Source of the DNA: Leptobrachium leishanense
Lineage: Eukaryota; Chordata; Amphibia; Anura; Megophryidae
Direction of reading: 5' to 3'
Assembly: GCA_009667805.1 (NCBI GenBank)
Contig: CM019071.1
Span: forward strand, 52,151,514 to 52,215,513
DNA length: 64,000 bases
Positions 22,620 through 33,885 of the stretch are shown here, one piece after another; position 1 is the first letter of the stretch, and each line of letters starts with the position of its first letter. Position numbers and translations under genes: made by a program. The notes below the pieces were generated by a model. That model was given only the letters and a program-made list of their open reading frames with translations. It did no database searches and had not been told where the DNA came from.

Positions 22620-23068
22620 TTTGGGTTAATATTTAGGGTTCTTCCTAACTTATTTTAAATGTATAACGAGGTCTGTTTTTTTCTTTGCAGAACACATACA
22701 GCTGAATTAGCTTCTCACAGTCTGTCAGTATGTGTTCTGTTCGGCAATGAATTTTGATATACAATACATTTTGTCAGTATCGGTACCATTGATAGTAACA
22801 AGCCTGCCGTTATCCATGGTGCTGATACGAAGAAATAGATCGATAATATGTATTTCACTATTGGTGACTGTCCATGGTTCTGATCTGAGTACTATCTATG
22901 GTACTGATACTGACAAAATGTATTGTATATCAAAATTCATTGCCGAACAGAACACATACGGATGGACTGTGAGAAGACAATCCAGCTGTATGTGTTCTGC
23001 AAAGAAAAAAACAGACCTCGTTATACATTTAAATAAGTTAGGAAGAACCCTAAATATTAACCCAAAAA
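22620..23068. repeat. Large inverted repeat (about 168-bp arms) inside hAT A
   Basis: 22620-22787 and 22899-23068 are reverse complements with few mismatches: the outer ends read ttgggttaatatttagggtt and its complement, the inner ends attttgtcagtat and its complement. The 110-base spacer is unrelated. An 'ttctttgcag' acceptor-like word sits in the left arm at 22680-22690. Confidence 0.88.
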
Positions 23069-23513
23069 TACCAAAAAAATACAAAAATAATCCTAACAAA
23101 TAAATAAATGCAGACACTTCTTGCTGTAAGTGAAAAAAATAAATGCTTTAAGATATATTTAATAAAAACAGGAATTTTGCACTGGAACAAGTGGAAAAAG
23201 TGACTGACGATACGAAATTACGAAATCAGCAACGGAACCGAAACGGACTCGAAACGATACGAAAATCCGTTGTCGGAAATTAACCGAAACAGAACCGAAA
23301 TCGTGAATAGAACGAAAATGACGTGATGTTCCAAATTTCATGTCCATACGAAATAACGAAAAAAAAATTGGTTCGTATCGGGAAATATTTCGGATGGTGT
23401 GTATTTTGAAGCCGGTCTGGTTCAGAACATCGGACGAATCCGAAGCACCGAATCGGCCCGTTTCATGAGAAAAATGAATCGTACGAAACGAAACGCACGT
23501 TCCTACTGGGGAC

Positions 23514-24042
23514 TTAATTCCCCCAGTCTCACTCTTTTCCAGCAGCCAGAAGCAGCGGATCGAGTCGCCGGGATGAGAAGTGAGTATCTGAATTTTTTTT
23601 TGGGGGGGGTTGAGCTGCAGGCAATGGATTCTGCAGCAGCGTAATCCATTACCTGCACCTCTGAACTGGTGGTAACGTAGCGCCAACTCTTAGCATCAAG
23701 TGTTCCCAAGGCTGGTTACTCTGTGCTTTCACTTTGTGCTCCCCATGTTAGGTATAGGGAGCGCAAAGTACAGTAAACTCGCGCTATGAATCGCAAATTA
23801 ACGAGCGCTAACGAGTTATATAACCCATTATGGATTGGAAGGCGATGTGGGCGCAGCGCTATGACCTTCTTTGAGCATGTGCTAACGCTAGTGTTAGCTT
23901 GAAGGAGGTGATCGAGCCCTCTGTATTGAAAGGTCTAGCTTGTCTGTCACTTGGGTATAATTTAAAAGGAAGTGGGTGAAAGTATCTAGAAGAGAATAGA
24001 TTATAATATATAATAATTAGAATAATATAATATCTAGAAGAT
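23514..24042. other. No gene; short palindromic and A/T-rich text
   Basis: 23514-23680 shows 'ttaattcccccagtctc' and a G-run. 23850-23900 has a small inverted repeat (gctaacgctagtgttagc). 24000-24050 is ATAAT-rich. No coding sequence was seen. Confidence 0.4.
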
Positions 24043-24050
24043 AATAGAAG

Positions 24051-24823
24051 TAGGCTTGTGCACAGATTTTTTTTTCGGTTCGATTCGGTTCAATTTGTTC
24101 GGATGTTTAAATTTTTCGATTCGTCTCATTTCGACCGATTTCTGTTTCGATTCGGTTCGGTTCGGCTCGTTTTTCGTGTACATTGTTTTTTCGGAATATC
24201 GACCATTTTTCGTGTTTTCGGGTCACTTTGCTCGTTTTTTGTATCGACTTTTTGGAAATTTCGGAAATTTTCGTTTTTTCGGAACTTCTGTTCTCCTCGT
24301 TTCAAAGTGTCTACGATAATTTTGGCGATTCTATAGTGTTTTTTTTATTAAATAAAGATCCTTTTTTTCTTATGAATAATTGAATATACATTTCACAACT
24401 TTATTTAATCATATTAAAATGGTATGAAAGCCAAGGAACAAAAAAAATGAACAAAACGATTTAAAAAACACTAAACTGACCCGAATGGCACAAGAAACAA
24501 GTGATACACATTTACAAATACAAAATTTACAGAATCAGCGATATAACCGATAATAGTTAAATATACGATTTCTAGAATTACCGAAATGGAACCGAAATCA
24601 CGAATGGAACCGAAATCATGAATAGAGCAAAAATAAATTTCGATTTGACACATTTCAAGTCCATTCGAAAAATCCGAACATTTTTCGTTTCAGCTCGGAA
24701 AACTTTTCGAATCTATCGGTTTTCGGGTCCGATCCGATTCGGAAATTCGGCCGAATCCGAAGACACGAATCGGGAAATTTCGTGAAAATTCCGAAATTCC
24801 GAAACCCGAAACGCACATCCCTA
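24051..24823. mobile_element. Non-autonomous hAT element B (773 bp)
   Basis: Starts TAGGCTTGTGCACAG and ends ACGCACATCCCTA. An 8-bp duplication AATAGAAG lies at 24043-24050 and 24824-24831. The sub-terminal regions are dense in 'ttcggttcgg' and 'gaaaattccgaaattccg'. No internal array is present, so this is the plainest copy of the family in the window. Confidence 0.93.
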
Positions 24824-24831
24824 AATAGAAG

Positions 24832-25515
24832 CAAAACCTGATTTCGAAGGCAAACAAAGCAGGAGCGGGGTCACTAGACGCCTGATTATAAATCCAGTGT
24901 AATCCCATGTTGCTGTATACACTGTATACAGTTAGAAACGATTATAGTAAACATTATACATTTACTATGCGTAAAGATACATATTCTAGGTTTTATGTTT
25001 TCACGTTCTATATAACCGACAACATTTATTTTATATACTCACTCGCACGTGTATCCCAGATGATAAACATTCCGTGGTTTATAAACCGATACGGTGTAGC
25101 CAATTCCATATAAAATCACGCCATTAACATTGTAAATATAAATCTATATCAAAATAATGTTGACTTTTGCTGTGGCAACATCATAAAGATGTCGGGTTTG
25201 CGGCGGCATACAGCACAATGTGTCAAGAAACGATTACAACGTTCAATTAGGTTAAGGTTAAGGCTTGCATTTGACGAGGGGGTGAGATTACAGTATATGG
25301 AGGGCAGATGTGAAGAAGGAAAGCATATGATTAGGGTTTGTGAGGTCTTCTGCTAGCTGAGGTCATAGATGACCATCATCATCAATCAGGATTCGTCTGA
25401 AAAAGAAAGCACGTATGTGTATCACCCACCTAACCCAGGCCAGGTCACAGGTTGAAACCTTGTTAAACTACAATAAACGTGACCTGGTGCTGGAATTAGA
25501 GGCGTGGCAGATATT
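24832..25515. other. No recognisable feature
   Basis: Non-repetitive sequence with no convincing frame or element ends. A/T-rich over 24900-25150. Confidence 0.4.
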
Positions 25516-25521
25516 TTATCG

Positions 25522-25600
25522 GCAGACATGTGCACGGGGTCGGATTTGCAAAGTTCTAAATTTTGGATGCTCTATTATTTTGGATTTGTAAGTCTCATAT
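25522..25600. repeat. Left end of a hAT-family copy (truncated)
   Basis: 'cagacatgtgcac' at 25526-25538 matches the left end of elements D and E (TAGACATGTGCAC). The sequence then runs into a CR1 fragment at about 25600 and no right end is seen. Confidence 0.45.
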
Positions 25601-26193
25601 TTGTATCCGAGAATGTCAAACAGATTCAATATTGGAAGTGCTCATGCCGTTGTACAGAGCACTGGTGAGACCTCACTTGGAGTACTGTGTGCAGTACTGG
25701 AGACCGTATCTCCAGAAGGATATAGACATCTTAGAGAGAGTTCAGAGAAGGGCTACTAAAATGGTGTACGGCTTGAAGGAGAAAAGTTACCAGGAAAGGC
25801 TTAATGATCTTAACATGTACAGCTTGGAAAAAAGACGAGACAGAGGAGATATGATAGAAACATTTAAATACGTAAAGGGAATCCACAAGGTAGAGGAAGG
25901 GAGTATATTTAAAAGGAAACAAAGTAGCAAAACAAGAGGACATAGTCTTAGATTAGAGGGGCAAAGGCTTAAAAGTAACATCAGGAAGCATTATTTTACT
26001 GAGAGGGTGGTGGATACATGGAACAGCTTCCAGTAGAAGTGGTAGAGGCTAAAGCAGTGAGTTTAAACCGGCATGGGATAGGCATAAGGCTATCCTAAAA
26101 TAAAAGATAAATCCAGGGAAAGTATCCATAGAATTGGGACGATTAGTTGGGCCGAAAGGTTCTTATCTGCCGACATATTCTATGTTTCTATAA
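25601..26193 (+). pseudogene. CR1-like LINE reverse transcriptase C-terminus and 3' UTR
   Basis: VLMPLYRALVRPHLEYCVQYWRP and RVQRRATKMVYGLKEKSYQERLNDLNMYSLEKRRDRGDMIETFKYVKG are the standard end of CR1 ORF2. From 25834 it is nearly identical to the copy at the window's first 364 bases, but a short deletion near 26027 shifts the frame. The 3' UTR ends in the ATTCTATGTTTCTAT tail. It lies 5' of a telomere-like array. Confidence 0.88.
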
Positions 26194-26199
26194 CAGATG

Positions 26200-27530
26200 T
26201 TAGTTAGTTAGGGTTTAGGTTAAGGCTACTTTCAGTATTAGGATTTGGGTTAGGAGTAGGGTTAGGGTTACTTTTAGGAATAGGATTAGAATTAGGTTAA
26301 GTGTTTGGAATAGGGTTTAGTTTATAATTACTTTAAGGGTTAGGGTTAGAGTTAGGATTAGGGTTAAATTTATGGCTATACTTAAGGTTAGGATTATTAG
26401 GGTTAGTATTATTTTATCTGCTTGTTTTATTATTAGGGTTAGGGTTACTATTTAGGGTTAGAGATAGGATTGGGTTTAGGGCTACCTTTTGAAATGGGTT
26501 AGGTTTAGGGCTACATTTGGGGTTAGTAGCAGGGTTAGGAATATTATTTCTGCTCATTTTATTGTTAGTGGGGGTTAAGTTTAGATTTAAGGTTACCATT
26601 TCTGCATGTTTTATTATTAGGGTTAGATTTACTTGTAGAGTTAGGGTTACAGTTGATTGGTTTCAGGTTTAGGGCTACATCTCTACACTGTAAGCTCCTA
26701 TGAGCAGGGCCCTCTACACCTCTTGTTTCCATCTTACATCCATTTATTTGTATTTCGTTCCCTTTGGTTATTGTAAAGCGCTGCGGAAACTGTTGGCGCT
26801 ATATAAATGATGACAATAATAATAATAATAATTTAGGGTAAGTATCAGCGTCAGGGTTACTTTTAGGGTTATGGTTACTATTTCTGCTGGTTTTATTATT
26901 CGGGTTAGGGTTATGTTTAGAGTTAGGGTTACTATTATTGCTTGTTTTATTATTAGGGTTATGTTTAAGTTTAGAGTTAGGGTTACCATGTCTGCTTGTT
27001 TTATTATTCAGGTTAGGGTAACTATTTCTGCTGGTTTTATTATTCGGGTTAGGGTTAAATTTAGAGTTAGGGTTACCATTTCTGCTTGTTTTATTATTCA
27101 GGTTAGGGTTACCATTTCTGCTTGTTTTATTATTCAGGTTAGGGTTACTATTTTTGCTGGTTTTAATATTCAGATTAGAGTTACGTTTAGAGTTAGGGTT
27201 ACTATTTCTGCTCGTTTTATTATTAGGGTTAGGGATACCATTTCTGCTTGTTTTAGGGTTAGGATTTCTTGAATGGTTAGGGTTAGAGTTAGGATTGGGC
27301 TCAGGTTTAGGGGCTACATTTAGGGTTAGTATCAGGGCTAGGGATAGGGTTACTATTTCTGGTTTTATTATTCGGGTTAGGGTTACGTTTAGATTTAGGG
27401 TTACTATATCTGCTGGTTTTATTATTCAGGTTAGGGTTATGTTTAGAGCTAGGGTTACCTTTTCTGCTTGTTTTATTACTAGTGTTAGGGCTACTTATAG
27501 GCGAGGGTTGCCATTTCTGTTTGTTTTATT
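26200..27530. repeat. Telomere-like diverged (TTAGGG)-type array with TTTATTATT spacers
   Basis: 'gggttagggttac' words alternate with 'tttctgcttgttttattatt'. Units are diverged and of uneven length. At 26675-26835 it is interrupted by a SINE/LINE-tail fragment. The 133- and 433-residue frames are repeat translations. Confidence 0.85.
26675..26835 (+). mobile_element. SINE/LINE-tail fragment inside the array
   Basis: 'ctgtaagctcctatgagcagggccctc' and 'attgtaaagcgctgcggaaactgttggcgctatataaat' followed by (AAT)n are the same tail as the SINE at 19790-19935. It is a 3'-end-only insertion. Confidence 0.75.
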
Positions 27531-28430
27531 ATTAGTCTTAGGGTTACCATTTCTGCTTGATTTATTATTATGGTTAGGATTACTTGTAGGGTTAAGGTTA
27601 CCATTTCTGCTTGATTTATTATTATGGTTAGGATTACTTGTAGGGTTAAGGTTACTATTTCTGCTTGATTTATTATTAGGATTAGGATTACTTGTAGGGT
27701 TAAGGTTACCATTTCTGCTTGATTTATTATTATGGTTAGGATTACTTGTAGGGTTAAGGTTACTATTTCTGCTTGATTTATTATTATGGTTAGGATTACT
27801 TGTAGGGTCAGGATTACCATTTCTGCTTGATTTATTAGTAGGGTTAGGATTACTTGTAGGGTCAGGATTATCATTTCTGCTTGATTTATTATTATGGTTA
27901 GGATTACTTGTAGGGTTAAGGTTACTATTTCTGCTTGATTTATTATTATGGTTAGGATTACTTGTAGGGTTAAGGTTACTATTTCTGCTTGATTTATTAT
28001 TATGGTTAGGATTACTTGTAGGGTTAAGGTTACCATTTCTGCTTGATTTATTATTAGGGTTAGGATTACTTGTAGGGTTAAGGTTACTATTTCTGCTTGA
28101 TTTATTATTATGGTTAGGATTACTTGTAGGGTTAAGGTTACTATTTCTGCTTGATTTATTATTATGGTTAGGATTACTTGTAGGGTTAAGGTTACTATTT
28201 CTGCTTGATTTATTATTATGGTTAGGATTACTTGTAGGGTTAAGATTACCATTTCTGCTTGATTTATTATTATGGTTAGGATTACTTGTAGGGTTAAGAT
28301 TACCATTTCTGCTTGATTTATTATTATGGTTAGGATTACTTGTAGGGTCAGGATTACCATTTCTGCTTGATTTATTATTATGGTTAGGATTACTTGTAGG
28401 GTTAAGGTTACCATTTCTGCTTGATTTATT
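27531..28430. repeat. 54-bp minisatellite (telomere-like), left block
   Basis: About 16 units with a period of exactly 54 bp (for example CCATTTCTGCTTG at 27547 and 27601), each holding GGTTAGGATTACTTGTAGGG. It is split at 28430/29401 in the middle of a unit by a CR1 insertion. Confidence 0.95.
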
Positions 28431-29400
28431 ATTACATAGTTACATAGTTACATAGTTACATAGTTATATAGGCTGAAAAAAGACATGCGTCCATCGGGTT
28501 CAGCCTCTCCCACATAACCTACTGCTGTTGATCCAAAAGAAGGCAAAAAACCCAGTCTGAAGCGCTCGCCAATATGCAACATACTGGGAAAAAATTCCTT
28601 CTTGACCCCAGAATGGCAGTCAGATTTCTCCTTGGATCAAGAAGCTTTTACCCACATATTAAATATTATAACCCTTAATATTCTGTGTCTGCAGGAAGTC
28701 ATCCAGTCGTTTTTTAAAAGTCTGTACAGACTCTGACCCAACCACCGCAACAGGCAGAGAATTCCACAGCTTTATTGTTCTCACCGTAAAATAACCCTTC
28801 CTATGCTTTAAGCTAAATTTTCTTTCTTCCAGTCTAAATGGATGACCCCTTGTCCTATGTATAGTCCTGTTAATGAATAGGTTATCAGACAATGGTTGAT
28901 AATGGCCCCGTATATATTTATATAAGGTTATCAGATCCCCTCTAAGGCGCCTTTTCTCTAAACTAAACAGGTTTAAGCTTGTTAGTCTTTCCTCATAACT
29001 TAACCCTTCCATCCCCCTTATTAATTTAGTTGCCCGTCTCTGCACTTTTTCTAACGATATAATATCTTTTTTTAAGACAGGTGCCCAAAATTGCACGGCA
29101 TATTCAAGGTGCGGCTGACCATTGATTTATACAGAGGCAAAATTATGTTTTCATCCCGTGAGTGAACTCCCCTTTTAATGCATGCCAGTACTTTGCTGGC
29201 CTTGGCGGCTGCTGTTTGACATTGCACATTGTTACTTAGTTTGAAGTCTATGATTATTCCAAATCCTTCTCCTGCTTGGATTTCCCTAACTCCGTACCAT
29301 TTAGGGTATAAATTGCTTGTGTGTTCTTCACTCCAAAGTGCATAACTTTACATTTATCTAGATTAAATTTCATCTGCCATTTAAGTGCCCAGTCCCCCAA
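28431..29400 (-). mobile_element. CR1-like LINE 3' end inserted in the 54-bp array
   Basis: On the minus strand an RT thumb and C-terminus runs from 29400 to the 3' tail: KVMHFG, DLGIIIDFKLSNNVQCQTAAAKASKVL, CIKRGVHSRDENIILPLYKSMV, then the open stretch 29096-28659 (MQFWAPVLKKDIISLEKVQRRATKLI, ending FKKRLDDFLQ). The tail is a (TAACTATG)-type octamer at 28434-28460. The array unit is cut after 'gatttattatta' and resumes with 'tggttaggatt' with no clear duplication, as is common for CR1. It is 5' truncated, lacking the palm. The gene portion is largely intact but partial. Confidence 0.9.
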
Positions 29401-29835
29401 TGGTTAGGATTACTTGTAGGGTTAAGGTTACCATTTCTGCTTGATTTATTATTATGGTTAGGATTACTTGTAGGGTTAAGATTACCATTTCTGCTTGATT
29501 TATTATTATGGTTAGGATTACTTGTAGGGTCAGGATTACCATTTCTGCTTGATTTATTATTATGGTTAGGATTACTTGTAGGGTTAAGGTTACCATTTCT
29601 GCTTGATTTATTATTATGGTTAGGATTACTTGTAGGGTTAAGGTTACTATTTCTGCTTGATTTATTATTATGGTTAGGATTACTTGTAGGGTTAAGGTTA
29701 CCATTTCTGCTTGATTTATTATTAGGGTTAGGATTACTTGTAGGGTTAAGGTTACTATTTCTGCTTGATTTATTATTATGGTTAGGATTACTTGTAGGGT
29801 TAAGGTTACTATTTCTGCTTGATTTATTATTAGGA
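29401..29835. repeat. 54-bp minisatellite, right block
   Basis: About 8 more units of the 27531-28430 array, in phase with it once the CR1 is removed. The 165-residue minus-strand frame is the unit translated. Confidence 0.95.
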
Positions 29836-29839
29836 TTAG

Positions 29840-30400
29840 GATATTTTGCATTTCACAGTGAGTGCAATTTTTTCTCACTCATCCAAATGAATTATATACG
29901 GATTGCATTTGGAGCAATGCGGTAAACTTCAGATCAATTCGATTTAGCAAGTTGAAATTTCAGATGCTTCCGACTCACTGAAATCACTGATATTCTGTTA
30001 AATTTGTATTTCAATCCAAAGCAAACACAATTCCAGCTCTTTACACCTTTGTACGACCTGGCATAAGCGTTACCCGTCTCACTTCTCTACGCATCATCTT
30101 GCACATCTCACCATCCTCTTTTCTTCTTCTATTCGCTTCAAACCCAGCTGAAGCACCGTTACTGCACTAATTGGCTAATTAATTGTCACGAGAGAAGATG
30201 CAGTAAATTAACAGCAATTAATTGCTGCTGCTATAGTGCGTATCCGCGGTCAAGAACACGGTAATAATTTAATCCTTAGAACAGTGAGAGAAATAACTAC
30301 TCGAGGGGAGATGGACTGAGAGCTGTGACGCGACGTTGCTCTCACCGGCGCCATCGGGGCCAGCTCCTGTCATAGTGTGTCGTTACAGGGGAGCGGAAGT
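29840..30400. other. Non-repetitive interval; A/T-rich island at 30150-30300
   Basis: There is no gene. 30165-30300 (ctaattggctaattaattgtcacg, cagcaattaattgctgctgc) is dense in TAATTA cores, including a palindrome GCAGCAATTAATTGCTGC at 30211-30228. It is a possible enhancer-like conserved element; conservation cannot be judged here. Confidence 0.35.
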
Positions 30401-30404
30401 TGTG

Positions 30405-30835
30405 AAAATGATGCGCAACGAACCAACGCGTTTCTAATGTGTCTGGCGCATTTCATTATAAAAATATTTGGAATATTTAATTATTAGAACCGGATTTTTA
30501 GACCATTTCGCTCCCTTACGCCACCGGTCTACGCCGATATTCATCTATTTTTTCTTTTTTTTTGTTACAAAAAAGCAAAAACGTGATAAATAAACATTAA
30601 CCCCTCAAAAAAAAAAAAAAAAAGAAACAAGCTAATGGTCTTTCACGATGTACGGTGTAAGTGTGCTTCTGCTCCTTAGACAAGTAGCAATGTATTCCAC
30701 AGCACCGCATGCAGACGAGACACTCGTTTCCTGGTATCACAAAGTAGAGTAAGACTTGACCAATCCAAGGCCACGGGCTCCAAGAATTTTACCTCCGGTT
30801 CCGACTTTTTAGGATGGTTTGAACAAATCTAAATG
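30405..30835 (+). repeat. Diverged duplicate segment, copy 1
   Basis: This is similar along its length to 31017-31217 plus 32094-32285 (aacgcgtttctaatgtgtc.ggc.catttca; ctgccgatattc; aagtagcaa.atattccaca). Copy 1 keeps the uninterrupted 'attaacccctcaaaa' where copy 2 has a CAGGG element. Confidence 0.8.
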
Positions 30836-31016
30836 GAATAATCTGTTTGGTTTGTAAGATTTCGTCCTATGTTATGTAGCGAAATGCGTTTGCCATGTCC
30901 TGGCATGCAGGACAGAAACACAGTGGGTCCCTCCTGAAACCAGTTGCAGCCTACCTGTGCTAGCACCAGTAGATATTGCAAGACTACAATTCCCATTAGT
31001 CAGAGACTAACTTAAT

Positions 31017-32285
31017 TACTTAACGTAATGAGCCAACGCGTTTCTAATGTGTCCGGCACATTTCAGCATTAAAAAATAGTTGGGATATTTAATTATAAGA
31101 ACAGGCTTTTTGGACAATTTACCTCCTGTACTCCACTGGTCTCTGCCGATATTCCTCGATTTTATTTATTATTTATTTTTTACAAAAAAAATCAAAAACA
31201 TGAAAAATAAATATTAACAGGGTTATTCAAAGAGATTTGAAAAGTCACCGCACATTCGGTGACTTTTCGTTCTCTTCAATTCGGTTCCTTTTGCCGATCC
31301 CATTTCGGCGACCCTGCGGTGTATTCAGCAAGCACCACAGGGTCCCCGAATTGCAGGGAAAAGCTGCCGCAAACCTGACGAAAACTAACCGCAAAACCCA
31401 GTGAATGCACGCCGAAAACCCGCAAAAACATCTGGATTAACCTGCCGAAAACCACGGAAAAACCCGAGCAGGAGCTGATCACCCGCAGCGAAGCCGCCGG
31501 AAAAAGCCGACACCGCAGACGAGTGAAGTGAATAAATTAGGAAAACAGTTTGCTTGAATGTTTGAAAAGTGAAACGCTGTTTGCAAAGAAACTACTGAGC
31601 GAAAATGTCTGAAATTTACATATGATCCAATGAATGTTAATAAAAAGGGCTGTTACAGAAAAAATAAGTAAACTTAAAAAAAAAAAATCCAGAAAAATGC
31701 TGAAAATATCCTAAAAAATCTATAAATAAAGAGACTCTTTGCTGCAGAATTTTATAATGAACGGTTTATTAGATATTGAATTAAAACGGGAATATTTTTA
31801 ACATTGAAGCCTATGGGATTCTCCTGAATAAACCTGCCGAATTAAACCACCGAATGGCAGGGCATTTCGGGAACCTTTCACTGCTGATTTGTGTTCTCTG
31901 AATAGCCGAAGAAGTGCTTCTCTATGGGGGATTCACTGCCCTCGAACAGGCACCGTATGTGCAGGCAATTCGCCAGGATTTGGCGAATTGTCTGCTCTCT
32001 GGATAACCGAATGGCCAAGAAAGGTAACCGAACGCTGATTTTCAGCATTCGGTTACCTTTCTCCAGCCATTCAGATCTCTTTGAATTACCCTGTAAGAAA
32101 AAACTAAATAGAGCAATGGGCTTTCATGATGGATGGGTGTAAGTTTCTGGTCCTTAGGCAAGTAGCAACATATTCCACATCATAAGAGGCAGCCGAGTCG
32201 CACGCCTTATGCTATCAAAAGGCATCCAACGAAGAGTAAGGTTTGACCAATCCAAAGTCACAGGCTCCACGAATTTTACATCCGG
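31017..32285 (+). repeat. Diverged duplicate segment, copy 2 (interrupted)
   Basis: Second copy of 30405-30835, split at TAA (31215-31217 / 32094-32096) by a complete CAGGG element. It ends where another CAGGG fragment begins. Confidence 0.8.
31218..32093 (+). mobile_element. CAGGG-family TIR element, complete copy (876 bp)
   Basis: Ends CAGGGTTATTCAAAGAG and CTCTTTGAATTACCCTG, flanked by TAA on both sides. The paralogous segment at 30405-30835 shows the empty site. Sub-terminal hairpins are the same as in 2239-3130 (GAAAAGTCACCG..CGGTGACTTTTC, 31240-31270). No transposase. Confidence 0.9.
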
Positions 32286-33326
32286 TGCAGTGAAATCCCC
32301 CATAGAGAAGCAATGGTTAATCTATTCAGAGACACTGAACAGCAGTGAAATGTCAGAGAAATGCCCTGATTTTTGGTGGTTCCATTTGACAGGTTTATTC
32401 AGGCGAATCCCATAGGCTTCAATTTTTTTAAAAAAAATTACATTTTGATAAAATGTTTATTCAACCGTTTAGTCTTTTCATTGGCAGCAAAAAGTCTCTT
32501 TATTTATTTATTTTTTAGGAATTTTTTAGGCATTGTTCAGGATTTTTTCGGCGGAATTTATTTCATGCCATTTTATTATTATTCATTGGACCTTATATAT
32601 TAATTCCAGGCATTTTCGTGCAGTATATTTTTTTGCAAACAGTTTTTAAAAGTTGCTGCGGGTTTTTTTTTTTTCACCCGTTCGCCGGCTTGTCTGCTTT
32701 TTCCGGCAGCTGGACGGTGCTTTGTTCAGCATGTCGTCGCATTTTTTATCAGGCGAATCCTATAGGTTTCAAAGTTTTTCTTAAATATTTATTCAACTGT
32801 TTATTCATTTCATTTGCAGCAAATAATTAATTTAATTGATATTTTAAGGATTTTTTAAGCAGTTTTTGGGATTTTTTATATATTTTTTTTAAAATGGCAG
32901 AGTTTTTTTTTCCTGTAACAGACCTTTTTAATATTATTCATAAGACTTTCTATATTATTTCCAGGCATTTTCATATAGTAGTTTTATTTAAAAAAGCCTT
33001 TTAAAAGGTTTTTTTGTGATCTTTTTACCCCTATTCGGTGGGTTGTTGGCGCTGTGTTCGGTGGGTCATCTGCGTTTTTGAGGTCAATTTGGAGGACCGT
33101 TTGGCGGATTGTCGGATGCATTTGGCGTTTTTTGATCGATTTAGCGTTTTTTTCAGTGGTTTCGGCAGTTTTGCAGCGTTTTTTCGATTCGTTCAATGGG
33201 TCAATTCGCCTCACTTGGGGACCCTGCGGTGGATGCTGAATTCACCGCAGGGTTGGCGAATTTAACTCGCGAACGGGAGAGCGCCGAAATGTCACCAACA
33301 TTTCGCTGCTCTCCGAATAACCCTGT
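32285..33326 (-). mobile_element. CAGGG-family copy, reverse orientation, one end
   Basis: Family landmarks occur in reverse order: 'cagtgaaatcccccatagagaagc' at 32289, 'caggcgaatcccatagg' at 32399 and again at 32751, the A/T core, the GC-rich 'ttcggcg' leader, and the terminus CTCCGAATAACCCTG at 33312-33326. The repeated 'gcgaatcccatagg' landmark suggests two partial copies joined or an internal duplication. The left terminus is absent. Confidence 0.75.
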
Positions 33327-33882
33327 AATTCGGAAGTTATAAACAGAAAAATCTAATAATTAAGTTGTAAGCTCTATGGGGAGCTGAATCCTCTTTACCT
33401 AATTTCTGGACAATTTTTCACTTCCCTGACTTATTATAACCCCCATACTGTGCAGCGAAATGCGTTGGGGCAATACAAATAAATGAAAGACAATAATAAT
33501 TGCTTTTTTTGCATCTCGGATAGTTCAAGCTAATGATACAGAGCGAGTGCAGCAGGAGATGGGGGGAAAAAGGGAGAAGTAAGCAATATTAAACAGCACC
33601 TGGAATAACTAAAAATATAACAAATATTAACGATTTATATACCTTATTAATGACATAATAAAAAAAAAAAATACTAAAATTTACTGTGGAAAATTAACAA
33701 GAATTTCTGGAACCAAAAAATTCAAGATTGAAAAAGTAAATCTAAAGTGTACGGAAAGTGTAAAGTCTGAAATACATAAAAAACAAATAAAGAAAAAGAA
33801 AAGACAAAAACAAATAAAAAAATCGATAAAATTTCTGCTCTTTAATAGTTAAGTTTGCATTTATTGCATTTTATTTTTATAC
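33327..33882. other. A/T-rich interval without recognisable feature
   Basis: Mostly A-rich text with no frame or repeat. 'gcgaaatgcgttggggcaa' at 33452-33470 resembles a dispersed motif also seen at 41441-41460. Confidence 0.4.
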
Positions 33883-33885
33883 TAT

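Larger units (their letters stand above)
22001..23505. mobile_element. Non-autonomous hAT element A, carrying a large foldback
   Basis: It starts TAGGGATGTGCAC and ends GCACGTTCCTA (inverted TAGGAACGTGC). Both sides carry CTGGGGAC (21993-22000, 23506-23513), an exact 8-bp target duplication as hAT transposases make. Sub-terminal text is full of 'ttcggttcg'-type words shared with copies B and C. The middle contains an inverted repeat (22620-23068) and a retrovirus-like leader (22440-22610). No transposase frame is present. Confidence 0.92.

Noticed and set aside
27154..28455. 433-residue Leu-rich open frame and 307-residue minus-strand frame
   Set aside because: They are products of the 54-bp telomere-like array; both strands are open at once and there is no independent coding evidence.
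26200..29835. A true interstitial telomere from a chromosome fusion
   Set aside because: Units are 54 bp with long non-telomeric spacers, not pure TTAGGG; similar words occur in several unrelated arrays nearby.
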